Positions 55,001 to 62,307 of a stretch of DNA of 64,000 nucleotides are shown one piece after another. The DNA lies in the IMG/VR virus record IMGVR_UViG_3300009152_000030, positions 62,001 through 126,000 of that record; one strand, given 5' to 3'. The stretch is from a virus. The notes under the pieces were generated by a model. It made no database searches, was not told the DNA's origin, and saw only the letters and a list, made by a program, of their open reading frames with translations. Each line of letters opens with the position of its first letter. The first letter of the stretch is position 1. The position numbers were made by a program, and so were the translations under genes.

Positions 55001-57169
55001 AATAAAGCTTATGTTATAAAGCCCAATGCAGGTCCTCAGGATGATAATCTATATATCCCTAGCTACCAACCCTTACAAGGTTACTATTGGTATGACTGGT
55101 TTGGCACATGGACTGGTGCACTAACAAGAGATGGTACAGCACGTGTTGTTCAAGTTGAAGATGGGCAAGTAAAAGAATTCGAAGATAGAGCCAAGAAGGC
55201 TGGAATTCCTACTTATTCTGCATGGGCAGCAGCAGCAACAACTCTTCCATTGGCTTGGAAATTGGGTAAAGGTGCGGGCGCTATTACTAAAACAAAAATT
55301 GGTCTTATAATAGCAGGAGCCTTAGGCTTTGGAGTTATACTTAAAGCCGTGTTCCAGGCAATGGGAACAGCCGGATACTATACAGTTGACTGGTTGCTTG
55401 GGCCAGATCAAGAGGAAGTGGAAAAAACGCTTGAAGAAGCAAAGTCTTATGGTGGTACTATCTTAGAAAGACATGCCCTTGCAAAAAGTAACCAAGACGA
55501 ACATAAACAAAATAGTCCAATGTTAATTTCCGTTTATGATCCTGAAACATTAATTTATAATGTTTTCTACTCTACAATCTGGGATGTCTTTGAGGAGATG
55601 ACCTATCGCCACCCTAGTTATGTCAAGCATCCTAGAATTTATAAGAATAGCAATAGAATGACTATGTTCTTTGGTCTTCCTGATCAAAATATGTGGGAAT
55701 ACTGTGGAGATCCTCTAGATGTTTATCGTCAAAATAAAATCTTTAGAAAAATACTAAAGTCAGGCGGAAAGCTAGAAGAAGGTAGCCCTTTCTTGCAAGA
55801 AACAAGAAGAGATACAAGAAGTGACTACACTCTTCCTGACTATGGGAATGTGCCAAGTGTTAATTCTGAAGAAATTGCAAATTTTGTCAGAATAGCAAGA
55901 AGACGTTTTAGACCATTCAGAACTTGGCATAATCTCAACTCCTATACAGACATTATTAGCAATGATATAGAGGCTACAGCTGATGGCTGGTATACAGAAG
56001 TTGAAGTGCAATTTAATGACAGCACCATAAAGGGTGGTGCGGTTACAGAGATTAAAAATCCTAATGCATTCATTGACTGGAATGCTAACAATTCTGTTAC
56101 AAGAAAGGCAAATATAGATTTATCTCCTCAGTTTATAAGAAAGACTACATACCAATTTCCTAACTGCAAAAGTAAAGGAATGGCTTCAACCTATGCAAGA
56201 TCAATACTTGCGAAACAAGCAAAAGAAATGTACAAAGGCTCACTTACAATTATGGGTAATCCCCATATCAAACCTTATGATATTTGTATCTTAAACGATA
56301 CTTATAACAATATTTATGGGCCTATAGAAGTTGAGGAAGTGCATCATATCTTTAGTCCAGAAACTGGGTATATTACACAACTTTACCCTGACACACTTGT
56401 AGTTGAAGAAGATGTTACTCCTTATATTATTTTCAATGGACTACAGAGTGGTGTTTACACTAGAACTCAATACTATATGGAATTAGCCCTTGCAGCTTTC
56501 CCAACATGGGGTGAAAAGAATAATATGACAAGTGAGGGACAGTACTATCTCGATAGTTTAAACCAAGTAATAGAAAATTACAGACAAAAAGTTATTGGAA
56601 TGCAAGAAGAAATAAGTGCTGCTGCCGATTTTACTGAGTTTTTATCAACAGGGGCTGGCGCTCTTGGCGGAATTGGCGGTGGATTATTAGGGTTAAGTAC
56701 TAAAAGATTCGTATTTGGATTTGGTGGATTTGGCAGTGCCGCTAGCGCACTTCTAGGATCTGCAATTGCTGGAAGCCTAGCTTATTTCTATGCATCTTCA
56801 TCTTTAACTTCAATCATATATAACTATATTGCTGAAGGTCGGGCCTACATGATGATTCCTTTGACAAGAGAAGGTATCCCCATGGTGGCAGGAACAAACA
56901 TAGGCATGAGTACTGGTATGTATAAGTCCCCTGGTCAATATATCCGTCAGTACTGGATGGATGGTGGACTTGGGCAGTCTATGACAAGAGCGGATTCTAT
57001 AATGAAAACTGCAAATGCAAGATTAAGATACGGCGCAGCAATGGATAACACTTTACTTGAAGCTCAGTTCACAGCAGACGACCTAGGCTTCACCTATGAT
57101 AAGATGTTTGAAGATATTGGTGGTAAACTTGCAAATGATTACTTGTTCCCCAAGGTAAAGAAACAATAA
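49004..57169 (+). CDS. 2721-aa baseplate hub giant with N-terminal M15-like domain
   Basis: Residues ~1-245 repeat the M15-like domain of the preceding gene: HPRGRAID (H115, D122) and DTMHFDF (D237, H240), with a shorter insertion, closed by an 8-glycine run. A Pro/Ala/Val-rich linker (about 325-386) leads to a very large body. About 1010-1076 is a hydrophobic Gly/Ala/Val stretch. About 1700-1895 resembles a tail-hub (gp27/gpD-like) beta domain, with MKIKVCLGFSNDANK.EEVFLGEITDI and IEVVAQSYGAEL. About 2416-2463 continues this (GNPHIKPYDICILND, VEEVHHIFSPETGYITQLYPD). Near 2546-2604 lie two probable membrane spans. It appears to combine wall peptidase and hub or needle functions in one chain. 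The fusion is clear; the hub call is motif-level. Confidence 0.7.
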   Translation: MSEQRKSTYTFGTDRYVPDPCASKTYFRRDPAKRNPLTDAPAGWHNLVDVDPRLEAMIKAASKFLPPGWQVTNKGSVNEPGSKNIPRPFTGHTTRAKSQQRPATILRSTSGKAHHPRGRAIDTALIDDNGDALPNIRSANYFRVYELFAQIVVKCIKEGLVVKDNGDAYDWSDLLPGGAGHSRGPTNDQGDALDRSYQNGGLNAAGQQTGIPQGGTGVRWMGYLIDNDGTGTDITADTMHFDFGGGGGGGGTFATGASQEVITRLKRLAKNQNISIKNELGGENPITKGVPNWAAFKLPQSAEESAARFREALGLRPIEVAQVDPPTPPVEVPAVLPPPPAVAVLPAPPAVEPTPPPPPPAEVTPAPTPAPVPPPPEPAKPEIAPPAETEGELLLAVRKYKKQIEELKEMGWNLYTKDLTSFDLFYKENTLIIPTSTNPNIKFDRSGIGIDNVYTSSHLFCDFISATSFNVFKKLPIQGISMPTAQFLGRADNSFLVSFKSLGLDSVRQIEVIKDTLKKQAIQYKFIPESYVLRVENNFINAMGDLYFVINGLDSATLPETPGTYATEMRLTANDIYIKNPKIKRQSLVSSKDIKRTFIEELLSRTSVTYGIEVPGKENIISSIDSISNNYDPTSITATDPNEAVIDLLDSSLNKIQDELFLYWNTTRSVWYNDTLQGLGEGHKAFMRNICGIINLCNRLIIPNGYRYIDTDYRLKIPEGKEIIDLFHRKGNGFLHPTLRYDEPYLWLKDYSKKYESEFLPGGMGTVLGQQYILFQLLAPIGLDGIAPAYWDFKLEFEHTEYDLSELPLRIEAFSFADGEGQSSYADALNAWSKSGDVKTNPMAPFIRSHRSVLALARNTWFLWMWRTSLMQQNATGNSALGYAASFFEGTPRVFVELRDANKTKTDTALRENWHYVRYFAPNEIFQEEIPGPNFLRGLTVEAKEYGVNIFELVKPITSLETLMFPQDDIGGGFKDGDDVSTSNPYTIMKPGAKMLFKPWKGFDVKDMILDIALVWGGEFVVAKIGAGIVKVGSFIIGKGTAVVKAGGAVVANTKAGSTVMTTAGAVTAWWKTSGFVVACTQKLSAIRHWLLWNSAATDIRIAGLLVKDKVSAIGSRLGMAAATVPKTSIRARVAAQDALAAGGMSSKTIQFVPGKQTLITAASVAGEDIYDAYSKSLTQDQLNTELAKNRINNSVGGFGLNSANAQLNVESFYYDFHERTINGANPNYDQDSVVLTSITRWQGGASGDIIDADVGLDIERFFEAAGRDGDPVKKPLLLKNNKGYKNPRKVVDFVTEFEEIINNPGSNGWMKLTVPNKYFMDYIWNYLIIPYLNNVFDFENIYKISTETEFFPKTRELLIAQEQSLVEATYEDLDLPLHPYWNQRVSALGFDAVVDNFYQNQDMPDNQVIANFSRGNSFTEPDFYLYNPSIDGNDELLADRQIDNTKLSARWSAEDIYNFGINMSANLAAGDVERLQKTGSPLNADLRGGTPATRKNFKDTYKSFLDQNKLMEGVIGAWNNEIHDTQVAPKQDPNLDNADKVDKATGENLAYPKSKSPKAGWEELVLWLGPNQDLLAPMSMNFDKSDSENINLRMSTLANVTLQDFNRVKGEDYILRMQQYLREDYNEFLKSIKRPEVGETEEGISPDESIEPSPAGTAEKPRQKFGQPEETNQSVARPDFNLYNFFDDDCGGGDPSVLLQFSTERYANLTRLHDGLKSIGRKKLAARRAYPVCKIYLIEEDDIYNSEYVELDEIYTYSKIERLEIADSRKRPSSICRLTFVDPNGVLTGFNQFSKAANSILIGDDKITERRANVGTGLDFESSNALVRGTEFEQSDIGFVLNAGMKIKVCLGFSNDANKLEEVFLGEITDINLDGSGNKIEVVAQSYGAELIAKLKGTTPKETSVQHMDTFDLLARLMFEPEIIHFGKKKFDSIISFGEDKSIEVSNLAYKEGFAVGGMHNARRKGGFINYLYTFEDSLDMNWIDGTLDALENWKTNANKAYVIKPNAGPQDDNLYIPSYQPLQGYYWYDWFGTWTGALTRDGTARVVQVEDGQVKEFEDRAKKAGIPTYSAWAAAATTLPLAWKLGKGAGAITKTKIGLIIAGALGFGVILKAVFQAMGTAGYYTVDWLLGPDQEEVEKTLEEAKSYGGTILERHALAKSNQDEHKQNSPMLISVYDPETLIYNVFYSTIWDVFEEMTYRHPSYVKHPRIYKNSNRMTMFFGLPDQNMWEYCGDPLDVYRQNKIFRKILKSGGKLEEGSPFLQETRRDTRSDYTLPDYGNVPSVNSEEIANFVRIARRRFRPFRTWHNLNSYTDIISNDIEATADGWYTEVEVQFNDSTIKGGAVTEIKNPNAFIDWNANNSVTRKANIDLSPQFIRKTTYQFPNCKSKGMASTYARSILAKQAKEMYKGSLTIMGNPHIKPYDICILNDTYNNIYGPIEVEEVHHIFSPETGYITQLYPDTLVVEEDVTPYIIFNGLQSGVYTRTQYYMELALAAFPTWGEKNNMTSEGQYYLDSLNQVIENYRQKVIGMQEEISAAADFTEFLSTGAGALGGIGGGLLGLSTKRFVFGFGGFGSAASALLGSAIAGSLAYFYASSSLTSIIYNYIAEGRAYMMIPLTREGIPMVAGTNIGMSTGMYKSPGQYIRQYWMDGGLGQSMTRADSIMKTANARLRYGAAMDNTLLEAQFTADDLGFTYDKMFEDIGGKLANDYLFPKVKKQ

Positions 57170-57744
57170 TGCCCAAAGTACCAAAGACAAATATTGGCTA
57201 TAAAATAAACAAATCCTTTGACCAGCAGTCGGTAGGTAGTCCAGGGTTACATACTTCTGTGAGTGTTAAGGGTTATATTCAATCGGTTTTCTTTCCAGGG
57301 GATATTTTACCCTCAGGGACTCAACTTGTTGGTAATAGTGTTTATATTGACTTTAGAATTAGCCTAATACAAGGTAGAGATAAAGCTGGAAATAAAAGTA
57401 TTGTACATGGAGAAGTTCTGGACGTTGAGTGGAATAATATATTAGAAAGTAACTCTAGGAGTGAAAGTCCTAAAGTATTTAGATTAACTTCTACTCCTCA
57501 AGAATTGTTTACTAGCTTTGGTTCAAAGCAAACAATAGAAAGAATACAACCTGTTATTGAGTATACATTTAGTCCTACAAGTTTTTTATCTGGTGTTGCT
57601 ACTATAATTGGAGATTCTAGATTTGGCAATGGAGGAGAAATTTCTCCTGAGCAATGGTCATATACACATAATAAAAATAGATCTGGTAATGCTATTCAAA
57701 TATTCTCAGCAATGCTAAATAATATAAAAATCCCTGGGTTTTAA
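57169..57744 (+). CDS. Small beta-rich baseplate-region protein
   Basis: This 191-aa protein overlaps the previous stop by one base (TAATG). It is beta-rich, with VSVKGYIQSVFFPGDILPSGTQLV and SVYIDFRISLIQGRDKAGNKSIVHGEV suggesting an OB- or barrel-like fold as in hub/spike adaptors. It has no cysteines and no membrane segment. It lies between the hub giant and the gp25-like protein, where T4-like phages encode hub and spike parts. The family is not recognised. Confidence 0.65.
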   Translation: MPKVPKTNIGYKINKSFDQQSVGSPGLHTSVSVKGYIQSVFFPGDILPSGTQLVGNSVYIDFRISLIQGRDKAGNKSIVHGEVLDVEWNNILESNSRSESPKVFRLTSTPQELFTSFGSKQTIERIQPVIEYTFSPTSFLSGVATIIGDSRFGNGGEISPEQWSYTHNKNRSGNAIQIFSAMLNNIKIPGF

Positions 57745-57752
57745 GGAACAAA

Positions 57753-58070
57753 ATGGCTGAAACAAAAATTATCAAGCTCCCTGACGGAGAAGCTTTTATT
57801 GAAGTTGGATTAGATTATGTAAGAATAGGAGCAGGAACAGAAACTTTCCTTGTCCTAGATAAAAAATCTATGAACGCAGGAGCTGGCTCTATGAACTGGC
57901 AAATGAGCCCTGACCAGATGACATACTATGGCATGCTAACTCATGTTAATCCAATTGCTGGAATGTTTCCAATTGGTCCAAAGTATATGATTAGTCCAGG
58001 TCCACTGCTTGCTTTTGCTAATATGTTTGCTATGAATGCACTAATAGGCGGCGCTGTAGGTATGCTTTAA
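57753..58070 (+). CDS. Small protein with Met/Gly-rich hydrophobic C-terminus
   Basis: This 105-aa protein follows AAGGAACAAA. The first ~45 residues are beta-like (KIIKLPDGEAFIEVGLDYVRIGAG). The second half is hydrophobic and Met-rich (SPDQMTYYGMLTHVNPIAGMFP, then LLAFANMFAMNALIGGAVGML), able to insert in a membrane or pack inside the baseplate. It overlaps the next start by one base. A spike-tip or hub-plug role can be considered from position, but no PAAR-type metal motif is present. Confidence 0.6.
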   Translation: MAETKIIKLPDGEAFIEVGLDYVRIGAGTETFLVLDKKSMNAGAGSMNWQMSPDQMTYYGMLTHVNPIAGMFPIGPKYMISPGPLLAFANMFAMNALIGGAVGML

Positions 58071-58543
58071 TGGCTTCAATTCAAGATCCATATGGAGTAA
58101 AAGATATAAAGATTTCACCTAACTGGGACTTTGCATTGACTAGCAGACCAGAGGGTTATTCGGATCTTGCTTTTACAGACGAGTCAAGTCTTGATACTTT
58201 TAAACAGGTAATTAGATTATGTTTAAATACAGCAGTGGGAACATATAAAACTAACTTACAGTTTGGTGCGTCTCCTAAAGGGAAAAAAAGTCTTGTGACT
58301 TCAAATGGAATGGCTCAGCTAAGATCTTATATATATCAGAATATGGTTAATAGTAATATTAATCCAAATAGGTACGCATTAAAAGTTGATGTAATTCCTG
58401 ATCCAGTTAATAAAGAAGCAGTTATTATTCATGTGCAATTGAATATTCCTTCAGTTAATGGTGGCACTATACCAGTTATGATCAACTCTGTATTCTATGA
58501 TGGCACGCAGGAACTTAAAACAATTACAGGTTTTGGAGAATAA
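58070..58543 (+). CDS. Baseplate wedge protein, gp25/gpW-like
   Basis: This 157-aa protein matches the size and pattern of gp25-like (GPW) lysozyme-fold wedge proteins, which connect the baseplate to the sheath. An N-terminal strand region (DPYGVKDIKISPNWDFAL), a helix around LDTFKQVIRLCLNTAVGTYKTNLQFGAS, and a C-terminal sheet (YALKVDVIPDPVNKEAVIIHVQLNIP) are in the expected order. It is immediately followed by the gpJ-like wedge gene, the standard partner order (gp25 then gp6/J). Confidence 0.8.
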   Translation: MASIQDPYGVKDIKISPNWDFALTSRPEGYSDLAFTDESSLDTFKQVIRLCLNTAVGTYKTNLQFGASPKGKKSLVTSNGMAQLRSYIYQNMVNSNINPNRYALKVDVIPDPVNKEAVIIHVQLNIPSVNGGTIPVMINSVFYDGTQELKTITGFGE

Positions 58544-58545
58544 TA

Positions 58546-59721
58546 ATGGGAATAAGATCTGAAAACGCTATAAGAAAAGAAATCATTAATGATTCAAAGC
58601 GTAGACTTGGTGCTACGTATTATGGAGCTGGCTCTATGTTAGATGGCCTTGCGACGGATATAAGCAAGCAAATTGCACAGCTAGAAGCCCAACAAGAACA
58701 AATCTTAAGAGATATACATTTCAATACAATTGCAGAAGACCAAATTTCAAAGTATGCAGAAGATTTTAATGTCAAGAGAAAGATCGGCAGAAAAGCTAAG
58801 TCTGAATCCACTGACTTTAATGTATTAGTTAGTTCAACAAATGGGTTATCCATTAATAGCAATTTAAGACTAAACAATATTGAAATAGTAGGATTAACAC
58901 TTACAAGTGGAAATAAGAAATATTTTATAACAGAAATTGAACCTAATGGATATTCTCAGCTAAGTGCGTATGTTGGTGTCCAGGCCTATGCTTTGGGTGC
59001 AGATTTCAATGTATCTAAAGGTGAGTTAAATAAATTTGAAAAATCTTATCAAGGGCTTACCGTTACAAACACAAGAGCAATCTTGAATGGAGAAGATCTA
59101 GAAACAATGGATTCTATAAGAAATAGAATCCTTGAGAAAATTGAATCAAATGCAAATACTGAATTTATTTTAAATAGCGCAATTTCAAGACTATCTGGAT
59201 TAGGTAAAACTACAATAATAAGAAACTATGATGGCCCTGGAGCTTTAATGGTTTGTGTCCAACCTTACTCTGGAGTTGTATATCCTGAGTCAACAATCCG
59301 AGAGCTACAAACAAAGTTAGAAATGGAAATAGGTGCTGGAAGAAAAGTTCTGGTTAAAAACTTTGATCCAGTTGGATTTGTTTTTAAAACAACAATTACA
59401 GCAAAAGCAGGATTTACAGCTACAAATCTTATTGATAGTGTAAAGATTGCAATTAGTGATTACTTCAACGGACTTAGTGGAGGCCAAAGTGTTTCACTTG
59501 GTGCTCTTGCTGCACGAGTATTAAATTCAGTTCCTGGTGTTAAAAGTTTAGGCTCCGGCTCAAACAGTTTTGACTCTGTTGTTTACACAACTTACGAAGG
59601 AAGTGCAAAGTTTAAATATATAGCAAGTCCAGGTGAAAGTATTTCTATTTTAGATACTCAAATTGCAACATTAGGTTCACCCGATGGTTCTCCCGCTGTA
59701 ATCATAGATGTAATCGAATAA
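58546..59721 (+). CDS. Baseplate wedge protein, gpJ/gp6-like
   Basis: This 391-aa protein is a Baseplate_J-type protein that forms the wedge ring. The start IRSENAIRKEIINDSKRRLGATYYGAGSML leads to a helical arm with IAEDQISKYAEDFNV. The centre has TNTRAILNGEDLETMDSIRNRILEKIESNANTEF and TTIIRNYDGPGALMVCVQPYSG, and the C-terminal strand-helix segment (FKTTITAKAGF, LAARVLNSVPGVKS) is typical. It lies 2 bp after the gp25-like gene. Confidence 0.85.
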   Translation: MGIRSENAIRKEIINDSKRRLGATYYGAGSMLDGLATDISKQIAQLEAQQEQILRDIHFNTIAEDQISKYAEDFNVKRKIGRKAKSESTDFNVLVSSTNGLSINSNLRLNNIEIVGLTLTSGNKKYFITEIEPNGYSQLSAYVGVQAYALGADFNVSKGELNKFEKSYQGLTVTNTRAILNGEDLETMDSIRNRILEKIESNANTEFILNSAISRLSGLGKTTIIRNYDGPGALMVCVQPYSGVVYPESTIRELQTKLEMEIGAGRKVLVKNFDPVGFVFKTTITAKAGFTATNLIDSVKIAISDYFNGLSGGQSVSLGALAARVLNSVPGVKSLGSGSNSFDSVVYTTYEGSAKFKYIASPGESISILDTQIATLGSPDGSPAVIIDVIE

Positions 59722-59722
59722 C

Positions 59723-61405
59723 ATGAGTTTTTATAAAGAACTAAGAAAAAGACCTTACTATTCATTAAGTGCGCAAAAACTTGCCAATTCCTTTCCGGAT
59801 TGGTCTCTTGCAAGATCGGATAAGCATAGTAATTTCCAAACAATAATGTCTGACATGTCAGAGCAATTTGATATGTTTTCATTTTTAGTGCATAACAACT
59901 ATAATAATCAATTCTATCCAGAACAAGATGTTACCTTACCAACTTATTACTATAAGTACTCTGATGATGGAAGTGTTTTTTTTACAGTAGGCACGGGAAC
60001 TTTTAATCTACCACCAAGTACTGTTGTTGGAAAGATTGGAGCAACAACATATGAGCTAACCCCCTGCTCTTATGGTGATATTCTAGATTTAGGAAATCGC
60101 CAATACCTAAGCTTTGAAGAGTCTATTGATAGAGATGCAAGAGTCTCGGTCTTGGAAGCAAAAAATGCGTATGGCTCTAATCCTTATCTTGGTTTTTTTG
60201 ATAGTATCAAAAGTAAAAGCGAGTTCATTCTTTTTATTAAAGAGCCAATCTACTTAGGGTTTGCTTTAATACCAAAAGATGAGACTCTTGAAATTGTAAA
60301 AGAAGATTTCTTTGCTAAAAGAAAAAACTCAGCAGGAAAAAGTGCTTATATTTTTGGTAATGCTATTCTTGCAGAATATCAAACAACTGCTAATATATCA
60401 CTTATTAACCTATTACCAAAGTATGAACATTCATTTGAAGGAGTTATTGCTCCGGGAATTTATGTTATGAAATTTGACCTACTACTTGAAAGTCAATTAG
60501 ACAACTTCTATGTACAATTGGTAATAAATAATTCGTTTCCTTCTTCAAGAAAGAAAACATTATATACTAGAAACTATACAATTGAAAATGCAAACAAAAC
60601 ATCTTTTATGTCTATAAAAGATGATTCACTAGTTGTTGAAAGCATTGACTATGTTCAAGAAACTAGCGATTTTGTACTTGATAGTTATCTACTATTTGAT
60701 GATAACAATGAAACAGTATATCCTTCTTCTTTCTTAAAGAAAGAAGTAATCATGTATGCATTAGAGAATCCGAGTGACTCAGAAGAACCTAGCAAACTTC
60801 ATATGTATGATTTGTTTTTACATGGAGCTCATAGTGTATACAATGACAACACTACTTATGCAATGAATGTTGTCTGTGATAAGATCGACTACAAGCCTGG
60901 AGATGAAATATATCTTGAAACTAGACCAGTAGAATTTCTTTACGGAAACAAAGTAAGAACTTTTGTAATGCAAGTTGAAAATATTGAAAGTGGATTGAAA
61001 TATTATATTGGTGCCGATGGCTATAACTTCGCAGAGGAAGATCCTTGGGATCCAGGTCCAGTTAGAACTTTTGATTTAAAGAATCAAGAAGTAAGATGGA
61101 AGTATACTCTTCCCGTCGATCTAGTAGGAACTTTTGTCTTTACTGTTTTTGATGTAAATACAAGACTAACAATTGGTAAAAAAATTATTAATGTTGATTA
61201 CAAAGTGCCTTATAAGAGTTTTATTTTAGATGCGAATTACACTGGATACGAATTAGGTTTCAATCCAGACCAAGAACTTGAACTTACAAAAAGTATTAAT
61301 GAAATAAAATGTTTGTCCTTTATTAAGGATGGTTGGATTTATGATGCAACAAGTAATGCTATTTATACAAATACAGAGTTTGATGAACTTGTAACGGGGT
61401 ATTAA
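59723..61405 (+). CDS. Baseplate wedge or fibre-connector protein with Ig-like region
   Basis: This 560-aa protein directly follows the gpJ-like gene by one base. A helical N-terminus (LRKRPYYSLSAQKLANSF) is followed by beta-rich domains. Residues ~385-495 (YKPGDEIYLETRPVEFLYG, TFVMQVENIESG, LVGTFVFTVFDVNTRL) look like an extracellular beta-sandwich (Ig or MG2-like). It has no membrane segment and no enzymatic motif. It is a likely outer baseplate protein linking wedge to fibres; the family is not recognised and the assignment rests on location and fold-like patterns. Confidence 0.65.
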   Translation: MSFYKELRKRPYYSLSAQKLANSFPDWSLARSDKHSNFQTIMSDMSEQFDMFSFLVHNNYNNQFYPEQDVTLPTYYYKYSDDGSVFFTVGTGTFNLPPSTVVGKIGATTYELTPCSYGDILDLGNRQYLSFEESIDRDARVSVLEAKNAYGSNPYLGFFDSIKSKSEFILFIKEPIYLGFALIPKDETLEIVKEDFFAKRKNSAGKSAYIFGNAILAEYQTTANISLINLLPKYEHSFEGVIAPGIYVMKFDLLLESQLDNFYVQLVINNSFPSSRKKTLYTRNYTIENANKTSFMSIKDDSLVVESIDYVQETSDFVLDSYLLFDDNNETVYPSSFLKKEVIMYALENPSDSEEPSKLHMYDLFLHGAHSVYNDNTTYAMNVVCDKIDYKPGDEIYLETRPVEFLYGNKVRTFVMQVENIESGLKYYIGADGYNFAEEDPWDPGPVRTFDLKNQEVRWKYTLPVDLVGTFVFTVFDVNTRLTIGKKIINVDYKVPYKSFILDANYTGYELGFNPDQELELTKSINEIKCLSFIKDGWIYDATSNAIYTNTEFDELVTGY

Positions 61406-62307
61406 TGTCTACTTTTCGGAAAATTGATTCGCCAAAGTCTAGCATAGACATAGATAATGCTGCTTTTAAGTTTGGACTTGTTAGAGGAGACAAAGAGTCC
61501 ATTAAGGATTTTAAAAGACGTGTTCTGTCTTTGTTCACACATAGCTCATCATTGACTGACCAAGGTATCTCTGCAACGCTTGCAAGGGCTTTTAACACTA
61601 GGCCATACCTTGCTGGCTATATCGACACCCAACCAAACGCAATGGTACCGCCAACACGGATTAATTTTGATGGATATACCCTAATGGTGGAGAGTGGCGC
61701 AGGAAGTAGAGTTTCTCCTGGTGGAATTCTCTATACAAAAATTGGTGCGGAAACATTAGTATCTGACTGTGTGACTCTTCTTGCAGAAGATAATGTTGCT
61801 ATATATAACATTATAGATCCAAGATTTAATAATAAAAAACTATTATCAATCTTGCCGTTTAAAAACTATGAAGATGATCTCTCGGCAGACGTAAGACCAG
61901 GAGTTAATAGATTACCTCATAGGAATATAGTTCCAGATTCTTTTATCTCCGATAGCATTATTATTAGAACTAGAAAATCAAGCCCAAGAGAAGTTGCGTC
62001 TTCTGGAGACTATTATTACGATGGAGTAGATAAATTAATTATTTATGATTCTAGTAGATTTGGAGATATTAAAGTATCATATTCAGTAGTGCATAGATAT
62101 ATACCAATTTACTATTGTCCAGTAAAAGTAGTAAGTGCATACAAAATATTACAAACCATGGCTTCAAATGTTGAAACTGCCTCTTCAGTCGTACCTGTCT
62201 CAGACAGTGATATAGATATTCTTTGGGATATCTTCATTACAAGTAAGGTCTGGAAAAGCAATCAAACAAGCCCCATATCTGCAAACGGAACATTCTATGG
62301 CTCTTAA
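61405..62307 (+). CDS. Baseplate-region protein of unknown family
   Basis: This 300-aa protein overlaps the previous stop by one base. The N-terminal ~70 residues are helical and polar (FKFGLVRGDKESIKDFKRRVLSLFTH), a style seen in proteins that dock on baseplate wedges; the rest is mainly beta with a long loop (PGVNRLPHRNIVPDSF). No catalytic motif. It overlaps the next gene start by 11 bp. Wedge or fibre-base assignment is inference. Confidence 0.65.
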   Translation: MSTFRKIDSPKSSIDIDNAAFKFGLVRGDKESIKDFKRRVLSLFTHSSSLTDQGISATLARAFNTRPYLAGYIDTQPNAMVPPTRINFDGYTLMVESGAGSRVSPGGILYTKIGAETLVSDCVTLLAEDNVAIYNIIDPRFNNKKLLSILPFKNYEDDLSADVRPGVNRLPHRNIVPDSFISDSIIIRTRKSSPREVASSGDYYYDGVDKLIIYDSSRFGDIKVSYSVVHRYIPIYYCPVKVVSAYKILQTMASNVETASSVVPVSDSDIDILWDIFITSKVWKSNQTSPISANGTFYGS